DNA from: Symsagittifera roscoffensis
Taxonomy: Eukaryota > Xenacoelomorpha > Acoela > Convolutidae
NCBI RefSeq assembly: GCF_963678635.1
Contig: NC_087067.1
Span: 682,001-746,000 of the forward strand
DNA: 64,000 bases
Direction of reading: 5' to 3'
This document shows, in pieces, positions 52,276 to 63,942 of this stretch. Under the pieces are notes generated by a model. The model was not told where the DNA came from and ran no database searches. It saw only the letters and a program-made list of their open reading frames with translations. The position numbers were made by a program, and so were the translations under genes. Positions within the stretch are counted from its first letter, which is position 1; every line of letters begins with the position of its first letter.

Positions 52276-53768
52276 TCAAATTTTAACCGGTGAAGCATAT
52301 CCCAGCTTCCTCCCTCTCTGTATCGTGATCGGTATATCAAGGGTATTTAACAAGACACTGACGCAGAGGCCGCTCTTCATTATCGAGAATGATCTTCCTA
52401 AAACAGCAGCACTTTGACTATTAGGATTCGGAACTATGCATACTTGCTTGTTGTCACTTAGTTCATTGTAATTTTTCATCCGCAAGCCTACGATTGCTGC
52501 TTCATTCGCTTTTAGCCTCACCCTCCTACTCAAGAATACCGGTGCTTTATTCTCATTCGCTATTATTAAATTTACCGGTTTTATTGCGTACCTCCTATCC
52601 GGGTTTCTTATTCTGAACATCGCATTGTTTAAATCAATCGTTGCGTCAATGTTCCGAATGAGGTCCCTGCCTAAAATGAATTGGTCAGATTCGTCCAGGT
52701 TTTCTACTACAAGAAAGCTCATCCACAGATTGGGTTCCCCCAGGTTAAGGGCTATTATTGGTGTCCTGCCTAGCACTCGCAGCGCCCCTTTGTTGGCTGC
52801 TGACAACCGTATTCTTGAGTCTATCAAGTCCTCTTTGTCGAAGCCCATTCGCTCCCATCGATTGGTATTACACTCAAGACCGCTCCAGTATCGAGTAACC
52901 CACGCAAGTGAGTCTTTTTGCCATTTATGTCAAGCACGTGTGCTGACACGTCTGCCTCTGTCCCGATGTGCATTGCATCTTCCTCCAGCATGGCAGAGTG
53001 TCTAATCGACCTCACTTTTAGTTCTTCTCTTCCCACGTAGATCTGCCCTACTAGATCTTCATCGCATGTTATCATTGTTTTCGTATAGATGTTTATTCCG
53101 TCTATATTTAGCATCACCTCATGCGGACCATAAGCTTCCGTGTACATGTTGTCAATTCGAACTGACTTGCTACCCCCTTTTGTGGGTAGCGCTCGTACTG
53201 CTCTAGAAGTCGTTTGTGGACTTATACCACTCAAGTAGTCAGCGTACACATCAATGTGCATTATTGTCTGGTCGCTCGGTTCACTCAAGTTTCTGGTTAC
53301 CTCATGGCCGCCTACGGTGATTATCGACATTATTCTAGCCCCAATTTTCGTTATGTTGAATGGTTTTCCCGTCACCATTTTCACGGTGTTGCAATTTCCG
53401 CTCTTTGTCGACCCCGCTATGGCCTCTGATGTTGACTTCGAGCACGTCAATGCCTCATTGAATTTCTGTCTATCGATTTCCTGTTTTAGTCGTTGTTCTA
53501 TTTCTTTTGCCGCCAGATCCTGCTTCACCTTGTTGATAGCTTCCGCCGCCGCTTTCTCAAAATTTATCTCGAGAGTGTTCCCGGCCGTGGCTTCTAATGC
53601 ACTATTAACTTGCGTTACAGCTTTCACTGTTTTCGTTGGCAGTTCCGTGCTCGGTGCTCCTAGGTTTTTCGATTCAAACTCATTTTGTCTATTCCGTTGA
53701 TTCTGCACCGCCGCTAGTGCTAATTTATGTTTGGGGTGGCTCTGGTCCTTGACTGCCTCCCAAAACAA
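52276..53768 (-). pseudogene. pro: Element 2 gag-pro linker and aspartic protease
   Basis: Frames 53768-52824 and 52848-52276. The first ends the gag-pro linker (helical AAEAINKVKQDLAAKEIEQR) and includes the active site LLDTGAVLSVIPI; a frameshift near 52850 separates it from the flap and the C-terminal half (QFILGRDLIRN, PNPNSQSAAVLGRSF). Ends just before the RT frame. Confidence 0.88.
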
Positions 53769-53771
53769 GGG

Positions 53772-55771
53772 TCAATCCATTCTTAAGTGCCCTTCCTGAT
53801 TGCAGAAGAAGCACCTTGCACCTATCTTGATGATTAAGCCACTATAGTATTCGTGTTCCTCCATCTGGCTCATGTCCTCCTCATCTGGTGCGTAACCCAG
53901 ACTCTTCATGCCCTGTTTATATGTTGTGCAGTCAGCCACGTGATGATCAGCTGACCCGCAGTTCGCGCATGATCTGCGTTTGTCCATGTCATCTCTAGGC
54001 TTGTACCATGACGACCTTTGAGGTTGGCTCCCCCCTTGAGTATTCCTGTTATCCGTATATGAGTATTTCTTGGGTTTCATTAGCATGTACTCTCTCGACT
54101 TCTGTCTCATCTCTTCTGGGGTCGGTGCGCTATCTTTCGACAATGTGTAGTATGTTGCTAACATTGTTCTCAAGTCATCACTCTTTACCCCATCAATGAA
54201 CTTCGAGGCGATGCTAAAGTTTCTTCTGTTTGTCGACTCTTCAGGGTCACTCCTTCTTCTCAAGCTCTCAAGGTCATCTAGGAACCGATCAATCGGTTCA
54301 TCGTCCCTTTGCCTTCTCTTTTCAAATCGCTTCATCACTTGGTGACCCTTCATGCCCGACCCAAATCGATTCAACAATATTTCGAAGATTTTATCTGCGG
54401 TGTCGCGTTCTTCTTCTTTCTTTGCAACCACGCATTTCAATGCCGTGCCTTCTAAGTTGCTGAGTATCGCTGTGCATGCTTGTCTTTCATCGTTCAAATT
54501 GTCTTGTTCTAAATGCAATCTCATGACTTCTACCCAAGTGTCAATTCATCCATCCGAATCGTCCTTGAATTCTTTCGGTTTTTTGAATGTTTTCCTGGAC
54601 TTGCCCCCTCCTCTATCACTCGAGTCAGTGTTCCTCGTGGCGAAGGCTTCTAGGGTCCTGTTCATCATCTCCCAAGTGCTTGCCCACGCATGGCATCTGG
54701 CCCTGCGTTGCTGTGAGTCGTGGAGTCCCCTGGACCACTCGTTGTATTTGCTGTTCCATTCTTCATAATTGTTTTGGCAGCTACTGGTACTGTGCTCACC
54801 GCTTCTCGGGTTAAAGGCAATGGTGTCGATTGCCGTTTGTTCCGTTGTGGTTCCACGAAGTCAACTCTGATGCCTTGCGAGCGATCCGCTGCCGGCCTGT
54901 CTTGTGACGTAGAGTTTCTCAAGATTGCATCCAATTTCGCCTGTATTGCACATGAACTTTCAGCCTGGGTCCTGCTCATTGCTTCCATCCTCGTTTCCAG
55001 ACTCCCCAACTGGTTGTTGACATCATCATATCGGTTTTTCATTTGTTGCAGATCTTTCTTGATGTTCTTCTCTCGTTCTTCGTCAGTGGCATTTACCTTG
55101 TCTGACATATGTTGAATCTTTTCCTCAGTTGCCCTGGCCTGGTTGAAATAGCTATACAGGTACTCGTGTTTGTTGTATCTTAATTCTTTTTTTATTACTT
55201 CTCTATCCTCCTCGCTGTGCTTCAATCTCTTGTCGATCTGCTCTAGCTTTGCCATCAAATCACCCAGCTCAAGGGAAGTTGTTTCATGGTCCACTGTTGC
55301 CCTGTTGTTGTCTGCTTTATCCTGTCTGGCTTGTTCTTTGCTTTGGTCGGCGTCTGTCATCTTCGTGAGAACTGTCCCAAATGTTCGTGCTCTTTCAGTT
55401 TTCGGTTCTTCAGCTGCGTTGTCCCTCGACTTCATTCCGACCATCATCGCCAACTTTTCCGTAAAAGACGTTTTCTTTACTTGAGAGTCGTCTGTGACCG
55501 TTTCTGGCGTGTTGCCTGTTGTGTCCTCCAAAGCGTCTATCGGCGAGAACTCCATGGTTTTTGGATTTTGATCTTCCACATGAGGCATCGGTGTCGATTC
55601 CGTTGTTTTGTTCTCCACCTCATCCACGCTCTGGTCTGGTGTCTCTAGATCGATTTCAATAGCAGGCTCCGTCTGTTTTTCTTTAGCACCGTCTTTCGTT
55701 TTGTTTTCAGTACTACTCCTCGTGCTGACCATGCTAACTGAAAAATTTTTGTTTATTGCCTTTGGTTCCAT
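53772..55771 (-). pseudogene. gag: Element 2 gag
   Basis: ATG at 55771. 55771-54665 encodes an acidic N-terminal region and a long coiled coil (about residues 170-290). After a frameshift the frame to 53772 has the capsid-like NLEGTALKCV and ILLNRFGSGMKG, then CCHC knuckles CANCGSADHHVADC and CFFCNQEGHLRMD. The last Cys of the second knuckle is replaced by an in-frame TGA (53772-53774); a further TGA at 54546-54548 sits where element 1 has Cys. Confidence 0.86.
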
Positions 55772-56209
55772 TGGTTTTATTTTACGTAGTGATGAGTTAT
55801 ACTTTGTTTTTGATTCAGTAGATCATCTTTCTGCCACCGGTACCCTGCGCCGCCTCATTATTTTTATTTACAATTGTTCCTATTTACAGTATTACTATAT
55901 ACACAATTCTATTCTAAGAATAAAATATTTTGTGAAAAAATTGATAAAAGGAAATATACAACGTGATAAAAACAATGTTACCAGTTCTCTTTCAAAACCT
56001 TTCGAAAAACTTTCTTTATTTGTGGTCACAACCGTACCGGGTTCCGACTAGTCTTATTCTGTTTAATTCTCTCTTAAAACTCTTATTGTAGCTTTACTCC
56101 AATTTTTATACCGTCCCAAGACTTCCAGTTACTGTCCCTACTCTTCTTTGTACCGTCCTAGGCTTTCTTTCTACTGTCTTAAGACTGTTCGGTACTGTCC
56201 CAGTACTTT

Positions 56210-56970
56210 TTTGTCAGTGTCCCAAGACCCCTGTCCCAAGAGTACTATCCCAGGACCACTGTCCCAAGACTGTCCCAAGAGTACTGTTCCAAGGGTAGTG
56301 TCCCAAGACTACTGTCCCAAGACTAATGTCCCAAGGCTAGAGTCCCAAGACTACTGTCCCAAGACTACTGTCCCAAGGCTAGTGTCCCAGGACTACTGTC
56401 CCAAGACTAGTGTCTCAAGGCTACTGTCCCAAGACTAGTGTCCCAAGGCTAGTGTCCCAAGACTACTGTCCCAAGACTACTGTCCCAAGACTAGTGTCCC
56501 AAGGCTAGTGTCCCAAGACTACCGTCTCAAGACCACTATCCCAAGACCACTGTCTCAAGACTACTGTCCCAAGACCACTGTCCCAAGACTAGTTTCCCAA
56601 GACCACTGTCCCAAGACCACTATCCCAAGACCACTGTCCCAAGACCACTGTCCCAAGACTAGTGTCCCAAGACCACTGTCCCAAGACCACTATCCCAAGA
56701 CTACTGTCCCAAGACCACTGTCCCAAGACTAGTGTCCCAAGACAAAAGTCCCAAGACCGTACCGTCCCAAGACTATACCGTCCCAAGACTTTACTGTCCC
56801 AAGACCGCACCGTCCCAAGGCTGTACTGTCCCAAGACTGTACCAAGACTGCTCTGGTCCAAGACTGTCCCAAGACTGCACTGTCCCCAGACTGTCCCCAG
56901 ACTGCACTGTCCCAAGATTTCTTTGGTACTGTCCCAAGACTTCTTTGTTACTGTCCCAAGACTGTCAACA
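56210..56970 (-). repeat. Tandem array of AGTCTTGGGACAGT-type units
   Basis: About 760 bp of a 14-bp unit (TCTTGGGACAGTGG / TCTTGGGACACTAG on the minus strand), over 45 imperfect copies, more irregular at the right end. Lies in the leader of element 2 where element 1 has its CCGGAGGGGTC motifs. Confidence 0.93.
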
Positions 56971-57806
56971 AGTGTCTGAGCGGTGGGACCTCTTTTTTCT
57001 TCGTTGTAGGGACTTCTTGATTCACTGTACCTTGTACCACCACTCGAGCTCTAGTAAAAAATTTTCCCAAAAAACCCTCTCTTAATGGCCAAATGCTGAC
57101 CCCCCCTGTAGTTACCTCTTTTTCGATTTTCAAGCAACTTGAAACCAAAACTTGTGCGCAGGTATCTTGTGATCACCTGTTCGTATAAAAACCAAACACA
57201 AATTCTCACCAAAATGCAGAAAAAAAATTAAACAAGAAAAAGTAATAAAAACAGAGAGATGAACCCACCTAAAATTCAAAGGTGACAGATGTCTACCTTC
57301 TAACGAAAACATGTCTGGTACCTAATTGCCACGCGTTTTCCTCCCCCCTACTAACGATCTTATTGGGTATCACAAAAACTGTCTATGTGCGTTCCCCCCT
57401 ACCGATCCGACCAGGGTACCTACCTTAACTCGATGTTAAATTTGGATATCCACCTACTATTACCAACGCGTGTGAATATCTAATGTAACTAAATCAACGA
57501 TGTTGATTAATTAGTTACTCTAATTTCCTCCCTTTTTACAATTTTCAACCACCAACCTCTAACCTAACCAACCCCCCTTCTAACCTCCCCCCTCTTTAGC
57601 CCTCCTTCTTAAGCCTAAAATCACCTTAAGCGCCGGGTGTTAAACCTCTCGAGAGAAAACTGTGGACCTGTCTCCAGGCCTGCTCATGTAAAAACGTTCC
57701 TCACAACCGGGGGATTTCGCTTATCCAATTTTACACTTATTTCCTATAATGTAATGTGGATTTTAACGATACCCGTTTTGACCAACTTGAGAACTCGAGA
57801 ACAGCC

Positions 57807-58016
57807 AAATCCTCCTTGACCACTTTCCCACTCGGCTGGTCACCTCTTCCAGTCAAGACTACTATTGGTTCATCCCAAATCCTCCTGAACCGCTTTCCCA
57901 GTCGACTGGTCACCCCTTCCAGTCGAGTCTCCCAATGGTTCCGCCCAAATCCTCCTGAACAACTTTTCCACTCGGCTGGTCACCTCTTCCAGTCAAGTCT
58001 CCTAGTTGTCCGGCTA
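57807..58016 (-). repeat. Three 70-bp tandem repeats
   Basis: Units begin AAATCCTCCT at 57807, 57877 and 57947 and share CGGCTGGTCACCTCTTCCAG (variants). Exactly 70 bp apart. Located 500-700 nt downstream of the PBS in the element 2 leader. Confidence 0.9.
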
Positions 58017-58487
58017 AGTTCCAAGCTATCTGAAAACCCTTGACAACGCCCCACCCTCGGGCACTTTATTGAGGTTACTGGGTTAAATTGCTAGATTGAT
58101 CGAAACGATCGAACTTGTAAAACAGTATGGGTATACTATTTAATTAATATAAAGGTTTGATCCAACTAATCTGGTGTCAAAGTTACTGTCTTTTTTAGTT
58201 TTATGGTTTTTGTTCCTTTTTCTATTCTTTTTTTGGTTTTTGTTTCGCTTTTTGTCTTTTTTGCTCGTGTTTTTGTCCCCCCAGTCGCCCCCCCCCCCCT
58301 TACTCGGTTAGCTAAGCCTCGTTCGGAGAGCGTACCAGGAAGTTTTCTCGAGTTTTCTTAAAAAGCTATCACGGTACAACCGGAAGGTTTGCACGTTCCC
58401 GCCGAACCGTACTACCGGTACTCTAGAATGGGCATGCAGCCCGGAGCTGTGTCAAGTGGGTTCGACTCCGTAGTCATGATGTCGTAA

Positions 58488-58505
58488 AAACACCCCGGAG
58501 CGCCA
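58488..58505 (-). promoter_or_regulatory. Element 2 primer-binding-site candidate
   Basis: TGGCGCTCCGGGGTGTTT begins 11 nt after the 5' LTR on the minus strand and corresponds to the element 1 candidate. The primer tRNA was not identified. Confidence 0.6.
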
Positions 58506-58516
58506 TAAAAACACTA

Positions 58517-59402
58517 TGTAACATTCGTCTACTTCGGTCACATATGAGGCTTAAGAAAAATAGGCCCTATAACCATTGGCTCAAGAGTCAGGGACACTAT
58601 CTCTTGTGTTTTTCTACCTCAAGAACGGTCGGAGCCAGTTCGGTTCGCTTGCGACATGAGACTAGAACTCGCTACAGCTTGAAGGCTACTACCAAAATAT
58701 CCCCCCACTCTAGAAATGAGAACGTTCCCATACTTAGGTCTCGAAATACCCAAAATACGCGAACGCCGTTAAAAACCGGGTCGGAACAATCTGTTAAGTT
58801 ACTTTTTATTAGACAGCGGAACTTTGATCCATTTCAGATGGATCAACCTAAAACTCGCCTTATCTCAACATAACAATCATAAAACACACTCAAGAAAACT
58901 AATTTAGGAACTCACATGTTGACGCACTCGAGTACAAGGAGTAATTAAATTAATGAGCAACTCGAGAATTGTATGAGATAACTTGATAAGTTCAATACTG
59001 ATCAGTTTTAATAACAGAAGTAAGTTTAGACTCTTGAATGAAGTTTTAATCTGAACCATTGGGACACTCCAGCTGTCCACCTTTCCACTGAAGGTTCACT
59101 CTGGTTCAGGTGAATTTGGATTTGCTCTGGGGAATAATCTGTTTTCTATCTCAGATAGGACAGCTCTACTCTTGTTCTCTATGACGGAAAATGCGAATAG
59201 CAATTTCCCACTGTTTTTATCTGACAACTTTCCCGCAATTGTAATTCGGTTGTTCTGATTTAATTCTTCCCATTTTCAGTTTCTGCGAGAAAACTGAGCA
59301 TGACCGGCTCAATTCGAAATTTTGAAAACTAAATTTCACTCCAAAATCAAGCATTTTTCGTGTCCCTCAAGGTCAAACTTCCAAATATGACCGACTGGCA
59401 CA
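58517..59402 (-). repeat. Element 2 5' LTR (886 bp), uninterrupted
   Basis: Contains the intact equivalent (ATAGCAATTTCCC, near 59195-59207) of the site where element 1 inserted into the other LTR. It abuts the rest of the element 3 LTR at 59403. Confidence 0.94.
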
Positions 59403-60298
59403 ATTCGTCTTTTTCGGTCACATATGAGGCTTAAGAAAAATAGGCCCTATAACTATTGGCTCAAGAGTCAGGGACACTATCTCTTGTGTTTTTCTACCTC
59501 AAAACGGTCGGAGCCAATTCGGTTCACTTGTGACATGAGACTACAACCCGTTACAGCTTAAAGGCTACTACCAAAATATCCCCCCACTCTAGAAATAAGA
59601 ACGTCCCCATACTTAGGTCTCAAAATACCCAAAATACACGAACGCCGTTAAAAACCGGGTCGGAACAATCCGTTATGTTACTTTTTATTAGACAGTGAAA
59701 CTTTGATCCATTTCAGATGGATCAACCTAAAACTCGCCTTATCTCAACATAACAATCTTAAAACACACTCAAGAAGATTAAATTATGTACTCACATCGCA
59801 GCACGCTCGAGAATTAGGAGTAATTAAACTAATTAATAACTCTAGCATGAATATAATTGAATATAACTCAAAAAGTCCTTCAACGATGAGTTCCAATCAA
59901 AGGAAGTAAGTTTTAACTCAAGAATATAGTTTTCGGATATGAATCGTTGGGACACTTCAGCTGTCCACCTTTCCACCGAAGGTTCACTCTGGTTCAGCTC
60001 GAATTACTGTATTCTCCTCTCGTGATTGTTTCGTCTCCTATTTCAGGATAAGACGGCTCTACTCGTGTCTTATTTTGTATATGGAAATTGCGAATAGCAA
60101 TTTCACGCTGTTTTCTTACGTACTTTCCCGCACTTGTAAATTCGGTCGTTCTGATTTATTTCTTGTTATTTTCAGTTTCTGCGAAAAAACTGAGCATGAC
60201 TGGCTTAATTCGAAATTTTGAAAAATTAAAATTCACTCCAAAATCAAGTATTTTCGTGTCGCTCAAGGTCAAACTTCCAAATATGACCGACTGGCTCA
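59403..60298 (-). repeat. Element 3 3' LTR, main piece
   Basis: Parallel to the element 2 LTRs (GGTCACATATGAGG, CTGTCCACCTTTCCAC, CCGACTGGCTCA) but more diverged. It lacks its first six bases TGTAAC, which are found at 11921-11926 on the far side of element 2. Confidence 0.92.
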
Positions 60299-61051
60299 TA
60301 CTCCCCGGACTCGAGATCGATGTCCTCATCGCGTGCTGTCGTCTGTCAGTGAGTCCCAGAAAAGCGAGTGTTGCTCAAGGTACAGTGCCAGTGGTCATTT
60401 ACAGAAGTTTGCAGCAGACTTAAGTTTATCTACACCCCAAAATTCACTACCATGTAAAATTTTCATACTATCGCTAAACAGCAATCAAAATCTGCATACA
60501 CCTGCACCTTTGAATTCTCGCTTTTCAAGCCAACGATTAAAAATTTCTTTTGTCCCCTTCAATCAGGAAATTGTCATGCATCAATTTGATTCATATAATA
60601 AATATAGCATATTGATAACAATATCTGATTCGTTAAAACTTCTTTTTCGTGAACCCAGATTTCATCCCAGTTCACGCTCAAGCCCCCTTTCTTTCTCAAG
60701 ACTCAAGACTCTAGAATCTCCCTTTGAGCCACCCGCTCATTTCGCGCTCTTCGCCTTTGAGGTACCAGACCCAGATGTACTTGACACCGCAAACTGTATA
60801 AAAAGTGCTTCTTCATCATCGGAGCTAATGCTAATTACGATCTCCTTCCAAGCCTTCAGTTGTTCATAGGATCGCATCCATTCCCTTTGCTCCTGCAATC
60901 TCTTTACTTAGTTGGGCAGTCCCTTCACTCTCGATTCCCGGTTCAAACAGAAGGAGTTGTGAAGGCTCAGGCTCACATTCTTCGCCAAGTCTTCCTCTAG
61001 TATCGACTCCCTCGCCTTGGTGTTGTCTCTAGACACTCTACCCACTCTTTT
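60299..61051 (-). other. Element 3 3' untranslated region
   Basis: PPT (CGGGGAGTA) at 60299-60307 on minus. Closely matches 37311-38010 of element 2, but carries a short insertion near 60945-60975 in what is the ORF-X tail. Confidence 0.7.
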
Positions 61052-62343
61052 TCATCCCGTCGTGATTGCATTTTGATGGGTTAACAGAGGTCTCTTGAAA
61101 GCTTCCGGTCCAATCTCGGCCTGGAACTGTCGATACTCCTTTTGATATTTCCTCATGTGATCTTTCGTTATCATGTATAACCAAGACGTCAATGTCGCTC
61201 GAAACCAAGGAAAGAACCTCAAGCGGCTCCATACGTGTCTGACTTCCATTGGTATGGCGAATACCTTGCATGCAGTCTCAAACAACTCGAGTCTCCTGCT
61301 GTAATCTATCGCGTATATCGACTCAGCCGTTGGCGTCTTTGTTTCCCGATATTTCGTTACATTCTCTTCAATCCATCTTAGAGCCAGCATCGTACTCACC
61401 ACCAAGAGCGTCACCTTTTGCCGGTGATCCGGTTATCCTATCGAACGAATTTCTTCCACATCCCATACCAGGCAGAGGTTCGCGTGATCCGGATACCACA
61501 CCGTTTGTGCCAGACAGTGGCATGGGCATTCTCCATGGGTGATCTCAATGCTCCTGAGGTTGCGCTCTCACGAGGCTTCCAAGAGAGGCTCGAGCTCCAT
61601 CATTTTCTCATGCATCGTATCGTTCTCCTCCATGCTTGGAGCACCCCCACAGGTTTTCCGATCACGTTTTGTCTCTCGTGGTCGCTTGTGTTCTCACTTT
61701 CCAACCTCGAAAGCTCTTCCCCCCAGATTTCACTCAAGTCATCCCTCAATTCTTTTGGCACTGTTCCTCGGATTTTTATCAACAACTTGTATGAGTGATG
61801 CGACATCCGAGCCAACTTTACGCACTTGGGCACTGAGAAGGCTTTGTCCACTAATTTTCTCTGGCTGGATACCTCCACCATCGCCATGTGCAGTGGGTAG
61901 TGGCTTCCACACAAATTGGCCATCACTGACCCTATTAGGGACTTCGCATTTAATGGCAGACCATAGGCTTCGCTCATGGGAAATCCCATTTCCGCCTCGA
62001 GACCGACCTTCCAGCTCCGGATGTGCTTTTGAGTCACCTGCAACACCCCAGGCCATGATTCCACGCTCAACGCAGTCACCAAATGGTGTTCAGACTCTAG
62101 CCTCTCCAGTGACTGTAAACTGCACATCCTTGAGAAGAATCCGAGAGCTGTTGCTATGTTCACCGTGGTTCTCGCATAACACTTCGCCACTATTTGTACT
62201 TCACTCTTCTCTCTCTCCGTGATGTCTTCTTTGACCAGTGACCAGATCTTCTTTTTGAAAGGACAGTATCTGACGCATGATCGTCCATCGCAGGTGTGCT
62301 CTCCACTCCCACACGTCAAATCCAGACAACTACCCGGCTCCAT
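61052..62343 (-). pseudogene. Element 3 ORF-X C-terminal portion
   Basis: Frames 62343-61600 and 61414-61052, broken by a C-run length change near 61645 (one C fewer than element 2) and another change near 61430. Same conserved blocks as 37860-39638. High similarity to element 2. Confidence 0.7.
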
Positions 62344-62361
62344 CTTCCTTGCTGACCCAAG

Positions 62362-63942
62362 TTAATTCGTTTTTTCGACTGACTCCTTCACCTGAGGTAA
62401 GATCAGTTTGTGCACCACGCTCAATGTTGCTAGATCTTCATTTTCCGTCGGTGCTAACCTCACCCGCTCCGTGGTTTCCTCGATCAGGCTCGCGTGGGGA
62501 TGTGGACACCAGGAGGGCCTTAGTAACTTCCATACCACTCCCAGGTTCGTGACTAACAAGTCATTGCCATTACCCATCTTCATTTCAACTCTTTTGCTCG
62601 AGCGCGGTATGCTTACCACCTCCGGCGTTTTCTCGAGCATCAAGCCCAGACTCGCTCTCTCTCTCTCCACTGCGTCTATTTCCACTATTTTCTCTGTCCA
62701 AAACTTCAGCAGCTCCGCCACCTCGTGGTTCCTGTGAGCACCTCCAGCCTCTGAGTCTAAGAAGGGATTGTAGGCTATCCCCATTACTCCAGACACGTAC
62801 TGATATTCTCCTTTCTCATTGGGTCTCGAGTACTCCTCTGACGAGGCCAAATTACGGTGCACATCGTGCTCCTCTTCGATTTTCTTGTTGTAAAATCTCC
62901 GTACCTCGTCTAGCTTCCTATGGCTCTCCAGGGATAGTCTGGAACCATCCTCCTTTTCTATTCCAGTACTCTGATATACGTTCAAGATGACTGATGAGAC
63001 TCTCCTTTCCACTGTTTTACTTCCGCTTGCTCTTTGGTGACATGCCAAGATGGTGCTATCAGTCATCATTGACATTATCCATCTCAAGAAACAGGTAGCA
63101 ACTTTCCTCCTTGCCAGGCTCAAGCCTGAATTATCCCTGGCAACGTGTTGCATCAGTACTTGATACACCTCTAGTTTCTTGCCTCCCAACTTCAGCCTGT
63201 CGTACGAGGTCAGTGTCTCCAACTCTATTCCCACCAGACTCCATGCGAACATTAGTTGTCCTGCAGTTCTAATGAAGGGATTCGCCATCAATGGCGATGC
63301 CGATGAGGATGTCCTCATCGCTTCTTCAAAATGATCCTTTAACAAGTTCTGCCACGTCCTCTTCAGTTGGCTCCCCAATTCTATTTTGTTAACCTCAGCC
63401 TTTTGCTGGGTGGCCCAATTACGTCGCTTGCGTGCCACTCCGCTGTCCAACTTCTTTAAGCAGTCCTCCATTTCTTTCAATGTCTCGAGGGCCACCCACC
63501 ATGGCCGGGAGGTGTTCCTCGTTTTATTCCTTTCAAGAGGATCATTCGTTATTTGCTTCCCAGTGGCCTGGTGCCCCTTTGAGACCCATTCCTTGCCAAC
63601 ATCCACTTCCCATGTCTGTCCGCTCGTTGAACCTCTTCTCACGTTTGTCTTCTGGGGCCTGAAGTCCTCCTCAGATGTCGAATTGGTGGGAACCTCCATT
63701 TCCTTTTCCACTTCGGGTGGTCTTCTGAGCTCAGTGTTGCTCTTGTAGGCCGCCGTCTTGCATCGTGCCAGAACCATGGGCGCCGTCTCTCTCAAATTTC
63801 TCTCAGAGACAGCATCCGCCGAAGGACTATTCAATCCCTCTAACTCTCTTTTTCTCTTGCGAGACTTCACATCTCTGCTTGAGGGCGTTGTCGTTATCAT
63901 CACTATTCCAGTACTCAGTACATCTGTCCTCTTTGTCTCCAT
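62362..63942 (-). CDS. Element 3 ORF-X, distal-middle portion
   Basis: 526-codon open frame covering what element 2 has split into two frames; it lacks the TGA at 40042 (Trp here) and the GA slippage at 39610, so it is the best-preserved copy of this part. Ends at TAA 62362-62364 where element 2 has Lys. Continues towards the right edge; 63943-64000 is too short to interpret. Confidence 0.75.
   Translation of the reverse strand: METKRTDVLSTGIVMITTTPSSRDVKSRKRKRELEGLNSPSADAVSERNLRETAPMVLARCKTAAYKSNTELRRPPEVEKEMEVPTNSTSEEDFRPQKTNVRRGSTSGQTWEVDVGKEWVSKGHQATGKQITNDPLERNKTRNTSRPWWVALETLKEMEDCLKKLDSGVARKRRNWATQQKAEVNKIELGSQLKRTWQNLLKDHFEEAMRTSSSASPLMANPFIRTAGQLMFAWSLVGIELETLTSYDRLKLGGKKLEVYQVLMQHVARDNSGLSLARRKVATCFLRWIMSMMTDSTILACHQRASGSKTVERRVSSVILNVYQSTGIEKEDGSRLSLESHRKLDEVRRFYNKKIEEEHDVHRNLASSEEYSRPNEKGEYQYVSGVMGIAYNPFLDSEAGGAHRNHEVAELLKFWTEKIVEIDAVERERASLGLMLEKTPEVVSIPRSSKRVEMKMGNGNDLLVTNLGVVWKLLRPSWCPHPHASLIEETTERVRLAPTENEDLATLSVVHKLILPQVKESVEKTN

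Larger units (their letters stand above)
55772..58516 (-). other. Element 2 5' leader (non-coding)
   Basis: About 2.7 kb with no conserved sense ORF. Contains the 14-bp-unit array (56210-56970), a 70-bp triple repeat (57807-58016) and a PBS-proximal block similar to the element 1 leader. Small plus ORFs across the array are by-products of its periodicity. Confidence 0.75.
11930..59402 (-). mobile_element. Element 2: giant Gypsy-type retrotransposon, about 23.0 kb, interrupted by element 1
   Basis: The 5' LTR is 58517-59402 (886 bp); the 3' LTR is 11930-12616 plus 37108-37310 (887 bp after removing the target duplication). Both have ends TGTAACATTCG / GGCACA in plus orientation, i.e. TG...CA. 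It is flanked by an ATT duplication (11927-11929 and 59403-59405). The order on minus is PBS, leader, gag, protease, RT-RNase H, integrase, macro-like module, ORF3, ORF-X, PPT. About seven in-frame TGA, one TAG, one TAA and several frameshifts interrupt it. The LTRs differ by a few per cent by eye, more than in element 1, in line with the nesting order. Confidence 0.93.

Noticed and set aside
56216-56967. CRISPR-like array
   Set aside because: The units are contiguous 14-bp repeats without unique spacers, in a eukaryotic retroelement leader.
56148-57085. Several plus and minus ORFs with repeated SQDYCPKT or LGTVVLGQ patterns
   Set aside because: They are translations of the 14-bp leader array and have no independent support.
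58430-58505. tRNA-like sequence on plus next to the element 2 PBS (GTGGGTTCGACTCC, ending GCGCCA)
   Set aside because: A T-arm-like piece and a CCA end are present, but no matching acceptor, D or anticodon arms could be paired; the CCA end is expected as the PBS complement.
59390-59410. LTR-LTR tandem junction as a two-LTR-circle integration
   Set aside because: The missing TGTAAC of the element 3 LTR is found at 11921-11926 with an ATT duplication, so ordinary insertion of element 2 explains it.
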